A DNA stretch of 64,000 nucleotides, taken from Mycolicibacterium sp. YH-1. GTDB lineage: Bacteria > Actinomycetota > Actinomycetes > Mycobacteriales > Mycobacteriaceae. Location of the stretch: NCBI RefSeq assembly GCF_022557175.1, contig NZ_CP092915.1:62001-126000 (forward strand), given 5' to 3'. The notes beneath the pieces are model-generated. The model had not been told where the DNA came from, ran no database searches, and saw only the letters and a list, made by a program, of their open reading frames with translations. Positions 44,257 through 52,309 of this stretch are shown here, piece after piece. The position numbers and the translations under genes are program-made. Positions within the stretch are counted from its first letter, which is position 1. Every line of letters starts with the position of its first letter.

Positions 44257-44886
44257 GTGGTGTCACGCACTGTCGATCTCGACAAGCGCCGTCAACTGTT
44301 GGACGACGCGGCGACCGTGCTGGCCCGCACTGGGGTGATCCACACGTCGCTTCGCGCGTTGGCCAGCGAGCTGAACACCAGTGCACGCATGCTCGTTTAC
44401 TACTTTGGGACCAAAGAGCAACTCATCCTGGAGGTGCTCACCCGCCAGCAACGTGCCGCGATACCGCAGACATCCGAGGTCGACCTGCCGACATCGACTG
44501 CAGCACATCGCCAATGGTGCTTCGAGGACTGGCATGCCTGTACGCGAGGCGAGCGCCACGACACACTTCGCATCGTTGAACAAGTGTTCGGTGCGGCCTG
44601 CGGCCGCGACAGCCCTTTCCGCGAGTACACCTGGGAGACACTGAGTCTGCTGACTCGCAACTCTCGGGCCCGCCTGCTCGCGCTCGGAATGCCCGTTCAG
44701 GTCGCAGAGACCCGATCGCGGATCGCGCTGGCCGCGTTCCAAGGCATGCTCATCGAGTACTTCACCGCGCCCGATCCAACCTATGTCGATGACACCTTCA
44801 CCCGATTCGTCGACGAGTTCCTGCTCGCCCCGTTTACTCCCGTCGACCAAGAACCCGGATCTGAACCCGAGTTGGGCTCAGGATGA
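44257..44886 (+). CDS. TetR-family regulator
   Basis: This 209-residue protein has a TetR helix-turn-helix at residues 8-50 (RRQLLDDAATVLARTGV...SARMLVYYFGTKEQLILEV). The ligand domain has no recognised specificity. It is divergent from the emb gene across 134 bases and overlaps the next membrane-protein gene (ATGA), so it likely controls both. GTG 44257 or 44260 are the possible starts. An envelope-stress or drug ligand is conceivable but unproven. Confidence 0.85.
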   Translation: MVSRTVDLDKRRQLLDDAATVLARTGVIHTSLRALASELNTSARMLVYYFGTKEQLILEVLTRQQRAAIPQTSEVDLPTSTAAHRQWCFEDWHACTRGERHDTLRIVEQVFGAACGRDSPFREYTWETLSLLTRNSRARLLALGMPVQVAETRSRIALAAFQGMLIEYFTAPDPTYVDDTFTRFVDEFLLAPFTPVDQEPGSEPELGSG

Positions 44887-45593
44887 GCACGGACCAGGCT
44901 GATCAGACCTCCGACGCAGTCACTGCGAGCAGAGTGTCGGCGTCGTCGACGCCGACACTTGAGATTGGTGCGGGGTATCAAGATCTGCGGCGCGGGCTCC
45001 TCAGCGCAGCCATTGGCCTGGCCGCCTATTACGGCGCCCGTGGCGTTGGAGCCAGCCCTATCGATGCACTGATCATTAGTACGCTGGTCTGTGCAGGCCG
45101 TGCGGCATACACCGGAATCAGACAGCGCCGGTTCGATGCCATCGCATGCTTTCTCATGTTCGCCAACGCAGTCACGCTCGCAGTCGCAGTCTGCGCGCGG
45201 TCTCCCGTCGCCGTGATGTTCGGTCAGCATCTGCCTGGCGTGGTCTTCCTGGCGTTCGTACTCGGAAGTCTCGTCATGCGTAAACCAATGACCGAAGCGC
45301 TCGTCAAATGGCTTCGACCACAATGGGTTCACGATCACATGATCCAGGCCGGGCGGACCGCAGATAGGGGATCCGCCTACCACCGCACCCACATGCGACT
45401 TACCGCGACCATCGCCGCAGCTCAAACACTGCACCTCGCGGCGGCAGCCATCGTCATCCTCACACTGTCCGTCGACGTCGCGCAAGGACTGCTCAGCCTG
45501 TTCGCCCTCACCACCGACCTCGCAGTTCTGCTGATCACTCTCGGCGGGGTCAGCCGCTTTCTGGTGCGACGCAACGCAACCAACTCCGAATAG
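44883..45593 (+). CDS. VC0807-like multi-pass membrane protein
   Basis: This 236-residue protein has about five hydrophobic segments: LRRGLLSAAIGLAAYYGA, ALIISTLVCAGR, LMFANAVTLAVAVCAR, VVFLAFVLGSLVM and late AAAAIVILTLSV and LFALTTDLAVLLITLG. It resembles the VC0807/DUF3159-type family of unknown function. Translation is coupled to the TetR gene. A truncated copy lies at 55590-56083, 92-like percent similar by eye in the second half. It may be a transporter-like partner of the regulator. Confidence 0.65.
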   Translation: MSTDQADQTSDAVTASRVSASSTPTLEIGAGYQDLRRGLLSAAIGLAAYYGARGVGASPIDALIISTLVCAGRAAYTGIRQRRFDAIACFLMFANAVTLAVAVCARSPVAVMFGQHLPGVVFLAFVLGSLVMRKPMTEALVKWLRPQWVHDHMIQAGRTADRGSAYHRTHMRLTATIAAAQTLHLAAAAIVILTLSVDVAQGLLSLFALTTDLAVLLITLGGVSRFLVRRNATNSE

Positions 45594-46245
45594 GGTCTCG
45601 CACTGCCGATCAGCGCCCGGCTGTGGAGAACACGAACAGAGCCATCAAGGTGGCGTTGATGAAGAAGGTGGCTACGTCACATGACGGAATGCAGTGCCTA
45701 GGACTGTCGGGCAAGCCGATAGCGGCGTGATGCCAATCCACGTCTCCGAGGGGAGTGGACATGAAAGTGAGAATTTGCGGTGTGGACATCTCATGAGAAC
45801 GCTTGCGTCCTCGCAGTTCAGGCGAACGCGTGTGGACCCGAAACTTGAGAAGCCACAGGGCGGGGGGTGATGTGCGCTAGGTAGTGATGAAAGATGTTTC
45901 TGTGGAATAGATTTCGGTATACGAGGACGTGTGCCGATAGCGCTGCATCTTCACGTTGAAGCGCAGTGAACTGTCGGCCGCGCCGAGTGCGGCGAGATGC
46001 CAATCCGCCGCGATCCCTGGAGCAGCAGGCTGGAGGGCTGCAGGAGCAATTGATGATGACTGCGGCTGCTGCGCGCGAGTTGATGAGTTGAGTCCGTCGT
46101 TGTCGGTCGATGATGAGGCGGCGGCGGGGTGATGCTGAGTAGACGGGTGATGCTGCTGAAGTAGGTAGTAGTAGTGCGGCGGAGAGAGCCACCCGCCTGT
46201 GGTGAAGCTGCTTCTGCTCGGCAGCAACAGACGACGCCCAGCAAC
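45594..46245. other. Intergenic region: half repeat and low-complexity DNA
   Basis: From 45674 to 45858 lies a left-half copy of the dispersed repeat. From about 46030 to 46190 the DNA is unusual, with many GATGATG, TGCTGCTG and GTAGTAGTAG runs. Long open frames on the minus strand here are Ser/His/Pro/Gln-rich and not believable as proteins. No gene is supported. Confidence 0.4.
45674..45858. repeat. Left half of the dispersed hairpin repeat
   Basis: The left flank (GCAAGCCGATAGCGGCGTGA) and the units TGGACATGAAAGTGAGAATT and TGGACATCTCATGAGAA match the 34.1-kb copy. The copy stops at CTTGAGAAGCCACAG, exactly at the end of the first hairpin arm, the same point as the half copy at 56178-56280. 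Confidence 0.6.
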
Positions 46246-47241
46246 CTACTGGCCGACCGCGGCTGCTGTCTCGGCAGAGTAGTGCGCGGAGATCGCTGCG
46301 GCCGTCTTCGCCATGATGGCGCGTAACGAGTTGGGCTCGAGGACCTCTGCGTCGGGACCGAGCCGTAGTAGGTCGAGAAGCGCCTGATCATGATTCTCGA
46401 TGGGAATGACGATGCGCGACCAGCCATCTGACAATGACTCGGCGGTGGCCTCAGCCGCCCTCAGGGCTTTGGGTTCCAGCAAGAACGGCAACAGGTCCAT
46501 GCCACGGGGAGAGATGCGCAACGTCGCGGTGCCGCGGTGCCTGCGCTTGTCGAGGTCCACGAGGTACCTGCGCCAATGCTCGATGAGAACGAAACCCTCT
46601 GGGCAGGTGAAGGACTCATCTAGGATCCGGCAATCGCTGATCCGCGAGACGCGGTACGTGCGGAGGCCACGCGACCGCGCGCCGATCACGTACCAGGCGC
46701 CGCCTTTGAGAACCACACCGTAGGGTGCCACCGTCCTAGTCACCTCTCGCGGCTCCTCCCATCGCCGGTACCGAAGGAGAACCCGCCGTTGCGACACCAC
46801 CGCGTCCACCACGGTCGGTAGGAATGGCGTGTGCTCCGAGTCGGCATACCACCCGTGCGCGTCGACGTGGAACCGACCCCGCAGCCGGTCGGCGTCCTCA
46901 CGGAGGTCCCTCGGCAATGCGGCCAGCAGCTTGAGTTGCGCGGAAGACACGACGGTGCCGAAGCCAAGTTCATTGGCCGCGTCGGGCAGGCCGGTGAGGA
47001 ACAGAGTCTCGGCCTCCCGGCTGGTCAGCCCCGTCAACTCGGTTCGATACCCGTCGACCAACCGGAACCCGCCGTCGTGCCCGGCCTCGCCGTAAATGGG
47101 CACACCTGCCTCACTGAGCGCCTGCACGTCTCGGTAGATCGTGCGCACGGAGACGCCCAGCGCCTCGGCCAGTTCCTGCGCGGTGGCCCGCCGCAGGAGT
47201 TGCAGCCGGAGGAGCAGGGAGACCAGACGGCCGGCGCGCAT
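46246..47241 (-). CDS. WYL-domain transcriptional regulator (DeoR-type HTH)
   Basis: This 331-residue regulator starts at ATG 47241 with a winged helix (RLVSLLLRLQLLRRATAQELAEALGVS...TIYRDVQALSEAGVP) and has a WYL-type ligand domain (YGVVLKGGAWYVIGARS, TYRVSRI). It is divergent from the SnoaL-like gene over 63 bases, which contain nested palindromes. YafY-type WYL proteins of this kind commonly regulate the adjacent gene. The ligand is unknown. Confidence 0.85.
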   Translation of the reverse strand: MRAGRLVSLLLRLQLLRRATAQELAEALGVSVRTIYRDVQALSEAGVPIYGEAGHDGGFRLVDGYRTELTGLTSREAETLFLTGLPDAANELGFGTVVSSAQLKLLAALPRDLREDADRLRGRFHVDAHGWYADSEHTPFLPTVVDAVVSQRRVLLRYRRWEEPREVTRTVAPYGVVLKGGAWYVIGARSRGLRTYRVSRISDCRILDESFTCPEGFVLIEHWRRYLVDLDKRRHRGTATLRISPRGMDLLPFLLEPKALRAAEATAESLSDGWSRIVIPIENHDQALLDLLRLGPDAEVLEPNSLRAIMAKTAAAISAHYSAETAAAVGQ

Positions 47242-47255
47242 GACCAAATGGTCTC

Positions 47256-47280
47256 ACCTTCTACTGACAGAAGGTGTCAG
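47256..47280. promoter_or_regulatory. Nested palindromes between WYL and SnoaL-like genes
   Basis: ACCTTCT-N6-AGAAGGT (47256-47275) and CTGACA-N5-TGTCAG (47264-47280) are both perfect and overlap. Their position between two divergent starts makes them a likely operator for the WYL regulator. Confidence 0.55.
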
Positions 47281-47304
47281 CAGAAGGGTCATAGCGTTGC
47301 GTCC

Positions 47305-48114
47305 ATGACCATGATCAATGCATTCACTGACTTGACCTCGTTCAGCCGGGACTACGTGTCTGTGTGGAACGAGCCCGATCCTGACATGCGCGCAGCCACG
47401 ATTCGCCGGCTGTGGGCACGGGACGCCGTCGAGTTCATCGAAACCACCGAGTACCGCGGTCACGACCAGATCCTTGCGCGGGTCGCTGCTGCGTATGAGG
47501 AGTTCGTCGGCGGGGCGGGAATGCTCTTCCGTACTGCGGGCGACGTGGTGGGCCACCACGGCCTCGTGCGTTTCACCGTGACGATGGGACCGGCCAACGA
47601 GGGCCCAGACGTGTGGAGCGGGTTCGTTGTGGTCGTCCTCGATGAGGACGGGCGGATCCGCAGCGAACACCAGTTTGCCAACCCCCCACGGCCAGCTGAG
47701 ACGACTCAGACCCGCCACGTCATCGGAGAGATGTTGCGCCGGCTTGGATCTGGCGACCATGAAGGCGCCGCGTCGATGTTCGCCGAGACGGTCGACTGGC
47801 AGCTGTCCTGGCCCGACGGTGACAATCCGCCGTGGATCCGCGACCGGACCACCCGCGCCGGGATGGCAGAGCACTTTCGGACACTGTCGACGCTGTTGAC
47901 GCCCGTCAGGCAGGGTTTCGCGATCGGGCACGTCGTGGTCGACGGACCGCACGGGGTGGTAACGGGACGGAGCTCGCAGCGAGTCAACGCAACTGGCCGC
48001 AGCCTCGAGATAATGATCGCGCTACACATGACCGTCGAGGACGGACTCATCACCCGCTACCACGTCTACGAGGACAGCCTCGCCGTCGCGAATGCGGCTC
48101 AACCCCAGCCGTAA
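47305..48114 (+). CDS. SnoaL-like (NTF2-fold) protein with two tandem domains
   Basis: This 269-residue protein (ATG 47305) appears to have two NTF2-like domains: the first at residues 1-130 (FSRDYVSVWNEPDPDMRAATIRRLWARDAVEF), the second from about 135 (IGEMLRRLGSGDHEGAASMFAETVDWQ...MTVEDGLITRYHVYEDS). SnoaL-like proteins are small hydrolase, isomerase or binding folds. The frame is open far upstream inside the regulator on the other strand, but this ATG is the first after the operator. Control by the WYL protein is inferred. Confidence 0.75.
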   Translation: MTMINAFTDLTSFSRDYVSVWNEPDPDMRAATIRRLWARDAVEFIETTEYRGHDQILARVAAAYEEFVGGAGMLFRTAGDVVGHHGLVRFTVTMGPANEGPDVWSGFVVVVLDEDGRIRSEHQFANPPRPAETTQTRHVIGEMLRRLGSGDHEGAASMFAETVDWQLSWPDGDNPPWIRDRTTRAGMAEHFRTLSTLLTPVRQGFAIGHVVVDGPHGVVTGRSSQRVNATGRSLEIMIALHMTVEDGLITRYHVYEDSLAVANAAQPQP

Positions 48115-48753
48115 CCATAGGTCGCCGACCGTCGGTTGCAACTTCAACCTGTCTCACGAACGGCTGGCGTCGAAGCAAGCGGGGTGCCGTCTTGGCCCAC
48201 GTCGTAATCGACGATTCGGACGACCTAGGCGCACTCTGCGCTGGCGCCTACCCGCGGGTGTGCACGGCGCCTCGGGTCCGCAGCTGAGTTTGGCGTCACG
48301 TGACAGAACGGCGTGCCATGTGGCTTAGGGGCTGATTCGGTCGCGCGTGGGTGTCATTGTCGTCATTCGGCGAGTGGACATGAAAGTGAGAATTCTTGGG
48401 GTGGACATCAGGTGAGAACGTCGCTGTCAGCGCAGTTCAACGCATCGCGAGTGGACATGGATCTTGAGAAGCCACATAATAATTTGGCGCTGTGGCTTCT
48501 CAAGTTTGATGTCCATTTCTCAAGTGAAATGTCCACACGATGTCTAATTGGACATGAGTATGAGAATTCGGCGAGATGACCTCCCGACCGTGCCGGCAGC
48601 TCAACTCCGCGGCAGGTACGCCGCGATCATGCCCGTGTGAGACGGCAAATGAGACAGCACGAGCTGGGACAACGCAGCGGGGAAGTGGCGCCCTGAGGGG
48701 TGTCTCGTTTCTCTACATACGAGACTGCTTAACAGTAGTGGGATGATGCCGCT
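48115..48753. other. Intergenic region with a complete dispersed repeat
   Basis: From 48297 it holds the dispersed repeat. Between 48636 and 48720 there are further TGAGAC, GTCTCG and TTCTCTACATACGAGAC units like those at 50741, 52088 and 54590. No gene is supported. Confidence 0.4.
48297..48570. repeat. Dispersed hairpin repeat, complete copy with perfect stem
   Basis: Units TGGACATGAAAGTGAGAATT (48375), TGGACATCAGGTGAGAA and TGGACATGGATCTTGAGAA lead into a perfect 14-bp stem at 48463-48504 (CTTGAGAAGCCACA, 14-base loop, TGTGGCTTCTCAAG). Two inverted units follow and a direct unit TGGACATGAGTATGAGAATT closes the element. The left flank (GTCACGTGACAGAACG) is partly shared with the 34.1-kb copy. 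Confidence 0.7.
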
Positions 48754-50712
48754 ATGGCTCCAAGACTCGGCGCTGAGACGGCTGCGCTCAGGGTAATCAC
48801 TGAAGATTCCCGGGCGGTCAGCCGGTTGTCACGCGTCATCCTGCCCCGCCCCGGTGAACCGCTCGACGTCCGCAAGCTCTACATCGAGGAGTCGAGCACC
48901 AACGCGCGCCGCGCCCACGCCCCGAGCCGCACCACGTTGGAGATCGGCGCCGAATCCGAGGTGTCGTTCGCGACGTACTTCAACGCCTTTCCCGCGAGCT
49001 ACTGGCGCCGGTGGTCGATCGTGGAATCGGTGGTGCTGCGGGTCGAACTGACTGGTAGCGCCCGCGTCGACGTCTATCGATCCAAGGCCACCGGTGCGCG
49101 CATCACGGTCGGCGGCGGCGCCGTCTCCAGCGCCGGTCAAGACACGCCCGCGGTATTCGAGTTCGAGATCGAACTCGACCCGTTCGAAGACGGCGGCTGG
49201 ATCTGGTTCGACATCACGACCGACGAACAGTCGACGCTGCATCACGCGGGCTGGTATGCGCCGATGGCGGCACCGGGGCGGGCCGACGTCGCGGTCGGCA
49301 TCCCGACGTTCAACCGGCCGTCGGACTGCGTCAGCGCGTTCGCCGCGCTGACGTTGGATCCGTTGGTGGACGAGGTGATCAGTGCGGTGATCGTCTCCGA
49401 TCAGGGCACCAGCAAGGCCAAGGACCACCCCGGCTTCGATGGCGCGGCCGCGGCGCTGGGCGACCGGCTGTCCATCCACAGCCAGCCCAACCTCGGCGGC
49501 TCGGGCGGCTACAGCCGGGTCATGTACGAGGCGTTGAAGAACACCGACTGTGAACAGATCCTGTTCATGGACGATGACATCCGCATCGAGCCTGATTCGA
49601 TTCTACGAGCGCTCGCGTTCAACCGGTTCGCCAAGACCCCGACCCTTGTCGGCGGGCAGATGCTCAACCTGCAGGAGCCCTCGCATCTGCACGTGATGGG
49701 CGAGATGATCGATTCGAAGAACTTCATGTGGTCAGGCGCAACGCACACCGAATACGACCACGACTTCGCGAAGTACCCGCTGAACGACGAGGTGGAGCAC
49801 CGCAGCCGGCTGCTGCACCGCCGCGTCGACGTTGACTTCAACGGTTGGTGGATGTGCATGATCCCGCGGCAGGTCGCCGAGGAGCTCGGTCAGCCGTTGC
49901 CGTTGTTCATTAAGTGGGACGACGTCGAGTACGGGCTGCGCGCCGCTGAGCATGGCTATCCCACGGTGTCGCTGCCCGGCGCTGCGATCTGGCACATGGC
50001 GTGGAGCGACAAGGACGATGCCATCGACTGGCAGGCGTACTTCCACCTGCGCAACCGGTTGGTGGTGGCTGCCCTGCACTGGGATGGAAGCGTAACCGGC
50101 CTGGTCGCCAGTCACCTGAAGGCCACCCTCAAGCACCTTCTGTGCCTTGAGTATTCGACGGTGGCCATTCAGAACAAGGCGGTGGACGACTTCCTCGCGG
50201 GCCCCGAGCACATCTTCTCTATCCTCGAATCGGCGCTGCCCGACGTGCGCAAGATGCGCCAGGAATTCTCCGACGCGGTGGTGCTGCCGAGCGCGACCGT
50301 GCTGCCGACGCCGTCCGACAAGCGGTGGCGCAAGAAGGTGTCGATCCCCGACAGCCCGCTGGCAATATCGGTGCGGCTGGCCCGCGGCCTCGTCCATCAG
50401 TTGAAGCCGCACGACCCGCAACACCACGAGCGGCCACAGATCAACGTGGCCACCCAGGATGCGCGGTGGTTCTCGTTGTCCCGCGTCGACGGCGTCACCG
50501 TCACCACAGCGGACGGCAGCGGGGTCGTCTACCGACAGCGTGACCGCGCCAAGATGATTGAGCTGCTTCGTGAGTCGCTCAAGCGTCAAGCGCTGCTGGT
50601 GCGCAAGTTCAACAGGATGCGCATCCTCTACCGTGATGCGCACTCACAGCTGTCTAGTCCGCACACCTGGAAGAGCGCCATCTTCGACGGACTAGTCGAA
50701 CCAGCCCACTGA
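48754..50712 (+). CDS. glfT2: Galactofuranosyltransferase GlfT2 (additional copy)
   Basis: This 652-residue enzyme closely follows mycobacterial GlfT2, the GT-A polymerase that builds the galactan chain of arabinogalactan from UDP-galactofuranose at the inner side of the membrane. Hallmarks are the start LSRVILPRPGEPLDVRKLY, the metal-binding Asp273-Asp275 (MDDDIRIEPDS), the catalytic Asp pair in KWDDVEYGL (Asp389-390) and His414 in IWHMAW. The N-terminus is about 16-17 residues longer than I recall for M. tuberculosis GlfT2. Normally glfT2 sits with the galactan/arabinan genes; here it is flanked by a repeat and an MFS gene, so it may be a paralogue or a displaced gene. Confidence 0.9.
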   Translation: MAPRLGAETAALRVITEDSRAVSRLSRVILPRPGEPLDVRKLYIEESSTNARRAHAPSRTTLEIGAESEVSFATYFNAFPASYWRRWSIVESVVLRVELTGSARVDVYRSKATGARITVGGGAVSSAGQDTPAVFEFEIELDPFEDGGWIWFDITTDEQSTLHHAGWYAPMAAPGRADVAVGIPTFNRPSDCVSAFAALTLDPLVDEVISAVIVSDQGTSKAKDHPGFDGAAAALGDRLSIHSQPNLGGSGGYSRVMYEALKNTDCEQILFMDDDIRIEPDSILRALAFNRFAKTPTLVGGQMLNLQEPSHLHVMGEMIDSKNFMWSGATHTEYDHDFAKYPLNDEVEHRSRLLHRRVDVDFNGWWMCMIPRQVAEELGQPLPLFIKWDDVEYGLRAAEHGYPTVSLPGAAIWHMAWSDKDDAIDWQAYFHLRNRLVVAALHWDGSVTGLVASHLKATLKHLLCLEYSTVAIQNKAVDDFLAGPEHIFSILESALPDVRKMRQEFSDAVVLPSATVLPTPSDKRWRKKVSIPDSPLAISVRLARGLVHQLKPHDPQHHERPQINVATQDARWFSLSRVDGVTVTTADGSGVVYRQRDRAKMIELLRESLKRQALLVRKFNRMRILYRDAHSQLSSPHTWKSAIFDGLVEPAH

Positions 50713-50740
50713 CAATCGACCGTCAGCAGCTCACTCACCA

Positions 50741-50787
50741 TGCGAGACAAGAACTGAGCCGTCCACATTCTCTACAAATGAGACAAC
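50741..50787 (+). repeat. 47-bp repeat before the MFS gene
   Basis: Reads TGCGAGACAAGAACTGAGCC and on to ATGAGACAAC. About 41 of 47 positions match 52088-52134, which covers the end of the MFS gene. It encodes MRDKN-stop, like the MRDRN-type end of the MFS protein, and so may be the 3' remnant of another MFS copy. A weaker copy is at 54590-54640. Confidence 0.6.
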
Positions 50788-50826
50788 ACGGTTGGCCCCA
50801 AGCCCCGTGGGTTCGGGATTTTTGAG

Positions 50827-52104
50827 ATGGTCCCGCTTGTGGGCCACTATGAGTATGTGGGGCCGGGGGAGGGATTAAACGCGCGCCCACTGCGCGACAA
50901 TGCTGACTACCGGCGCTGGTGGCTAGGAAACCTGGCATCGAGCACCGGCGACCAGCTAGTAATGGTGGCATTTCCGCTGATGGTGCTGCTGCTGACGAAG
51001 TCAGCATTCCAAGCGGGTTTGGTGGCCAGTCTCTCAGCGCTGCCGTTCATCGTGCTGAGCCTGCCCGTCGGGGAACTGGTCGACCGGATATCACGGCGTC
51101 TGGTGTTGATCGCCTCCAGCACTGTGTCGCTAGTCGCGCATGCCTCGCTCGCGGCGTCTTATTGGTGCGGTGTACTCACCGCCGCTCAGCTGTACGTGGT
51201 CGCGTTCATCAACGGGTGCGCGTTCGTGGTGTTTCTCATCGCCCAGCAGGCCGTCCTACCGGTCATCGTGTCGACATCTGAGCTACCTGCCGCCACAAGC
51301 CTGGCCGAAACCGTCGAGCGTCTCGCCGCTATCCTTGGCCCGCCGCTGGGGACGTACCTGTTCTTTTCATCGTCGGCGGCAACACCTTTCGCGATCAACG
51401 CTGTGTCCTTCGCGGCAATCACACTGGCTGTCGCGCGAGTTAAAGCCCACCTTGGCCCCTTTCCTGAAGCTCGGTCGCGGGATCATCCGATCGCCCTGGC
51501 CGCAGGCGCGAAAACGGTGTTTAGCAATCCGCTGCTGCGCGATCTCACCCTGATCAACGCCGCGGGCGACCTATTGTTCGCCGGCGTCGGGTTGCTCATC
51601 ATCGTTCGCCTCAACGAACTCGGCGTGCAGGGCTCCAGCATCGGTGTCGTCTTCTCCCTGGCCGCGGTCGGCGGATTGATCGGATCGTTGATCACCAACC
51701 GTCTCGAACGCTGGATAGGACTGCCGGCTGCCGTGATCGGCAAGCATGTCCTGGTGGCTGCGCTATTTCCGCTGCTGCTGCTTGACCTCCCGCTCTACGG
51801 TGTCGGAATCGTCTGGGCAGTTATCTCGTTTCAGGTGTCCATCGTCGGGGTCATTCAGCGCAAGGCAGTCTTTCGAGATGCCCCTGCCGATCTGATGGGC
51901 CGCGTGCAAAGCTTCACCACACTGCTGTCCTGGGGCAGTCTGCCGATCGGGACAGCAGCGACGGGGTTCCTGTTGTCCAGTCTCGGAGGGCACGGCACCG
52001 TCGCGGTATACACCGGTGTGCTTGTCGCGCTGGCCGTGTGGAGCATCGCAAGCCCCCCGATCCGTCGCGGTACCCACCCGCAGGCGGTGCGAGACAGGAA
52101 CTGA
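50827..52104 (+). CDS. MFS transporter (enterobactin/macrolide-exporter-like)
   Basis: This 425-residue protein has about twelve hydrophobic segments typical of the DHA3-type MFS exporters (YRRWWLGNLASSTGDQL at the start, LPVGELVDRISRRLVLIAS for the loop 2-3 motif, VFRDAPADLMGRVQSFTT near residue 345). Exporters of this kind pump siderophores, macrolides or other drugs. ATG 50827 is usable; a later GTG is possible. It is flanked by 47-bp repeats and has a decayed copy at 54690-55440. It follows glfT2 by 114 bases and precedes the Pks13-like thioesterase. Confidence 0.85.
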   Translation: MVPLVGHYEYVGPGEGLNARPLRDNADYRRWWLGNLASSTGDQLVMVAFPLMVLLLTKSAFQAGLVASLSALPFIVLSLPVGELVDRISRRLVLIASSTVSLVAHASLAASYWCGVLTAAQLYVVAFINGCAFVVFLIAQQAVLPVIVSTSELPAATSLAETVERLAAILGPPLGTYLFFSSSAATPFAINAVSFAAITLAVARVKAHLGPFPEARSRDHPIALAAGAKTVFSNPLLRDLTLINAAGDLLFAGVGLLIIVRLNELGVQGSSIGVVFSLAAVGGLIGSLITNRLERWIGLPAAVIGKHVLVAALFPLLLLDLPLYGVGIVWAVISFQVSIVGVIQRKAVFRDAPADLMGRVQSFTTLLSWGSLPIGTAATGFLLSSLGGHGTVAVYTGVLVALAVWSIASPPIRRGTHPQAVRDRN

Positions 52105-52134
52105 GCCGTCTTCATTCTCTAGAAACGAGACAGA
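52088..52134 (+). repeat. 47-bp repeat at the end of the MFS gene
   Basis: The copy covers the MFS stop and 30 bases after it, ending in TCTAGAAACGAGACAGA. The pair with 50741-50787 brackets the MFS gene as direct repeats about 1.35 kb apart. Confidence 0.6.
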
Positions 52135-52309
52135 AAGACGTAGGGTGGCGGAATCTGTCTGGCCGTCTCGGCTCTTAAGATCCCCTTAATTAAGATGTAG
52201 AGTTGGCGGTCATGACGGCCTCAAGCGATGAGATCAGAAGTCTGCTCTTCACGGCAGATCGGCCAGTTCCCGCGGCCAACGGCGCGGGCAGTTCAGTTTC
52301 ACTCCGGCT

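Noticed and set aside
45818..46427. Long minus-strand open frames in the low-complexity region
   Set aside because: They are Ser/His/Pro/Gln/Arg-rich, lack ribosome-binding sites and follow from tandem triplets; the second overlaps the end of the WYL gene.
46831..47304. Long N-terminal extension of the SnoaL-like gene
   Set aside because: It is the shadow of the WYL regulator on the other strand; the operator and ATG 47305 mark the real start.
34108..48570. Hairpin repeats as integron attC sites
   Set aside because: No integrase, no typical core sites, and the genes between repeats run in both directions; transposon-end-like elements fit better.
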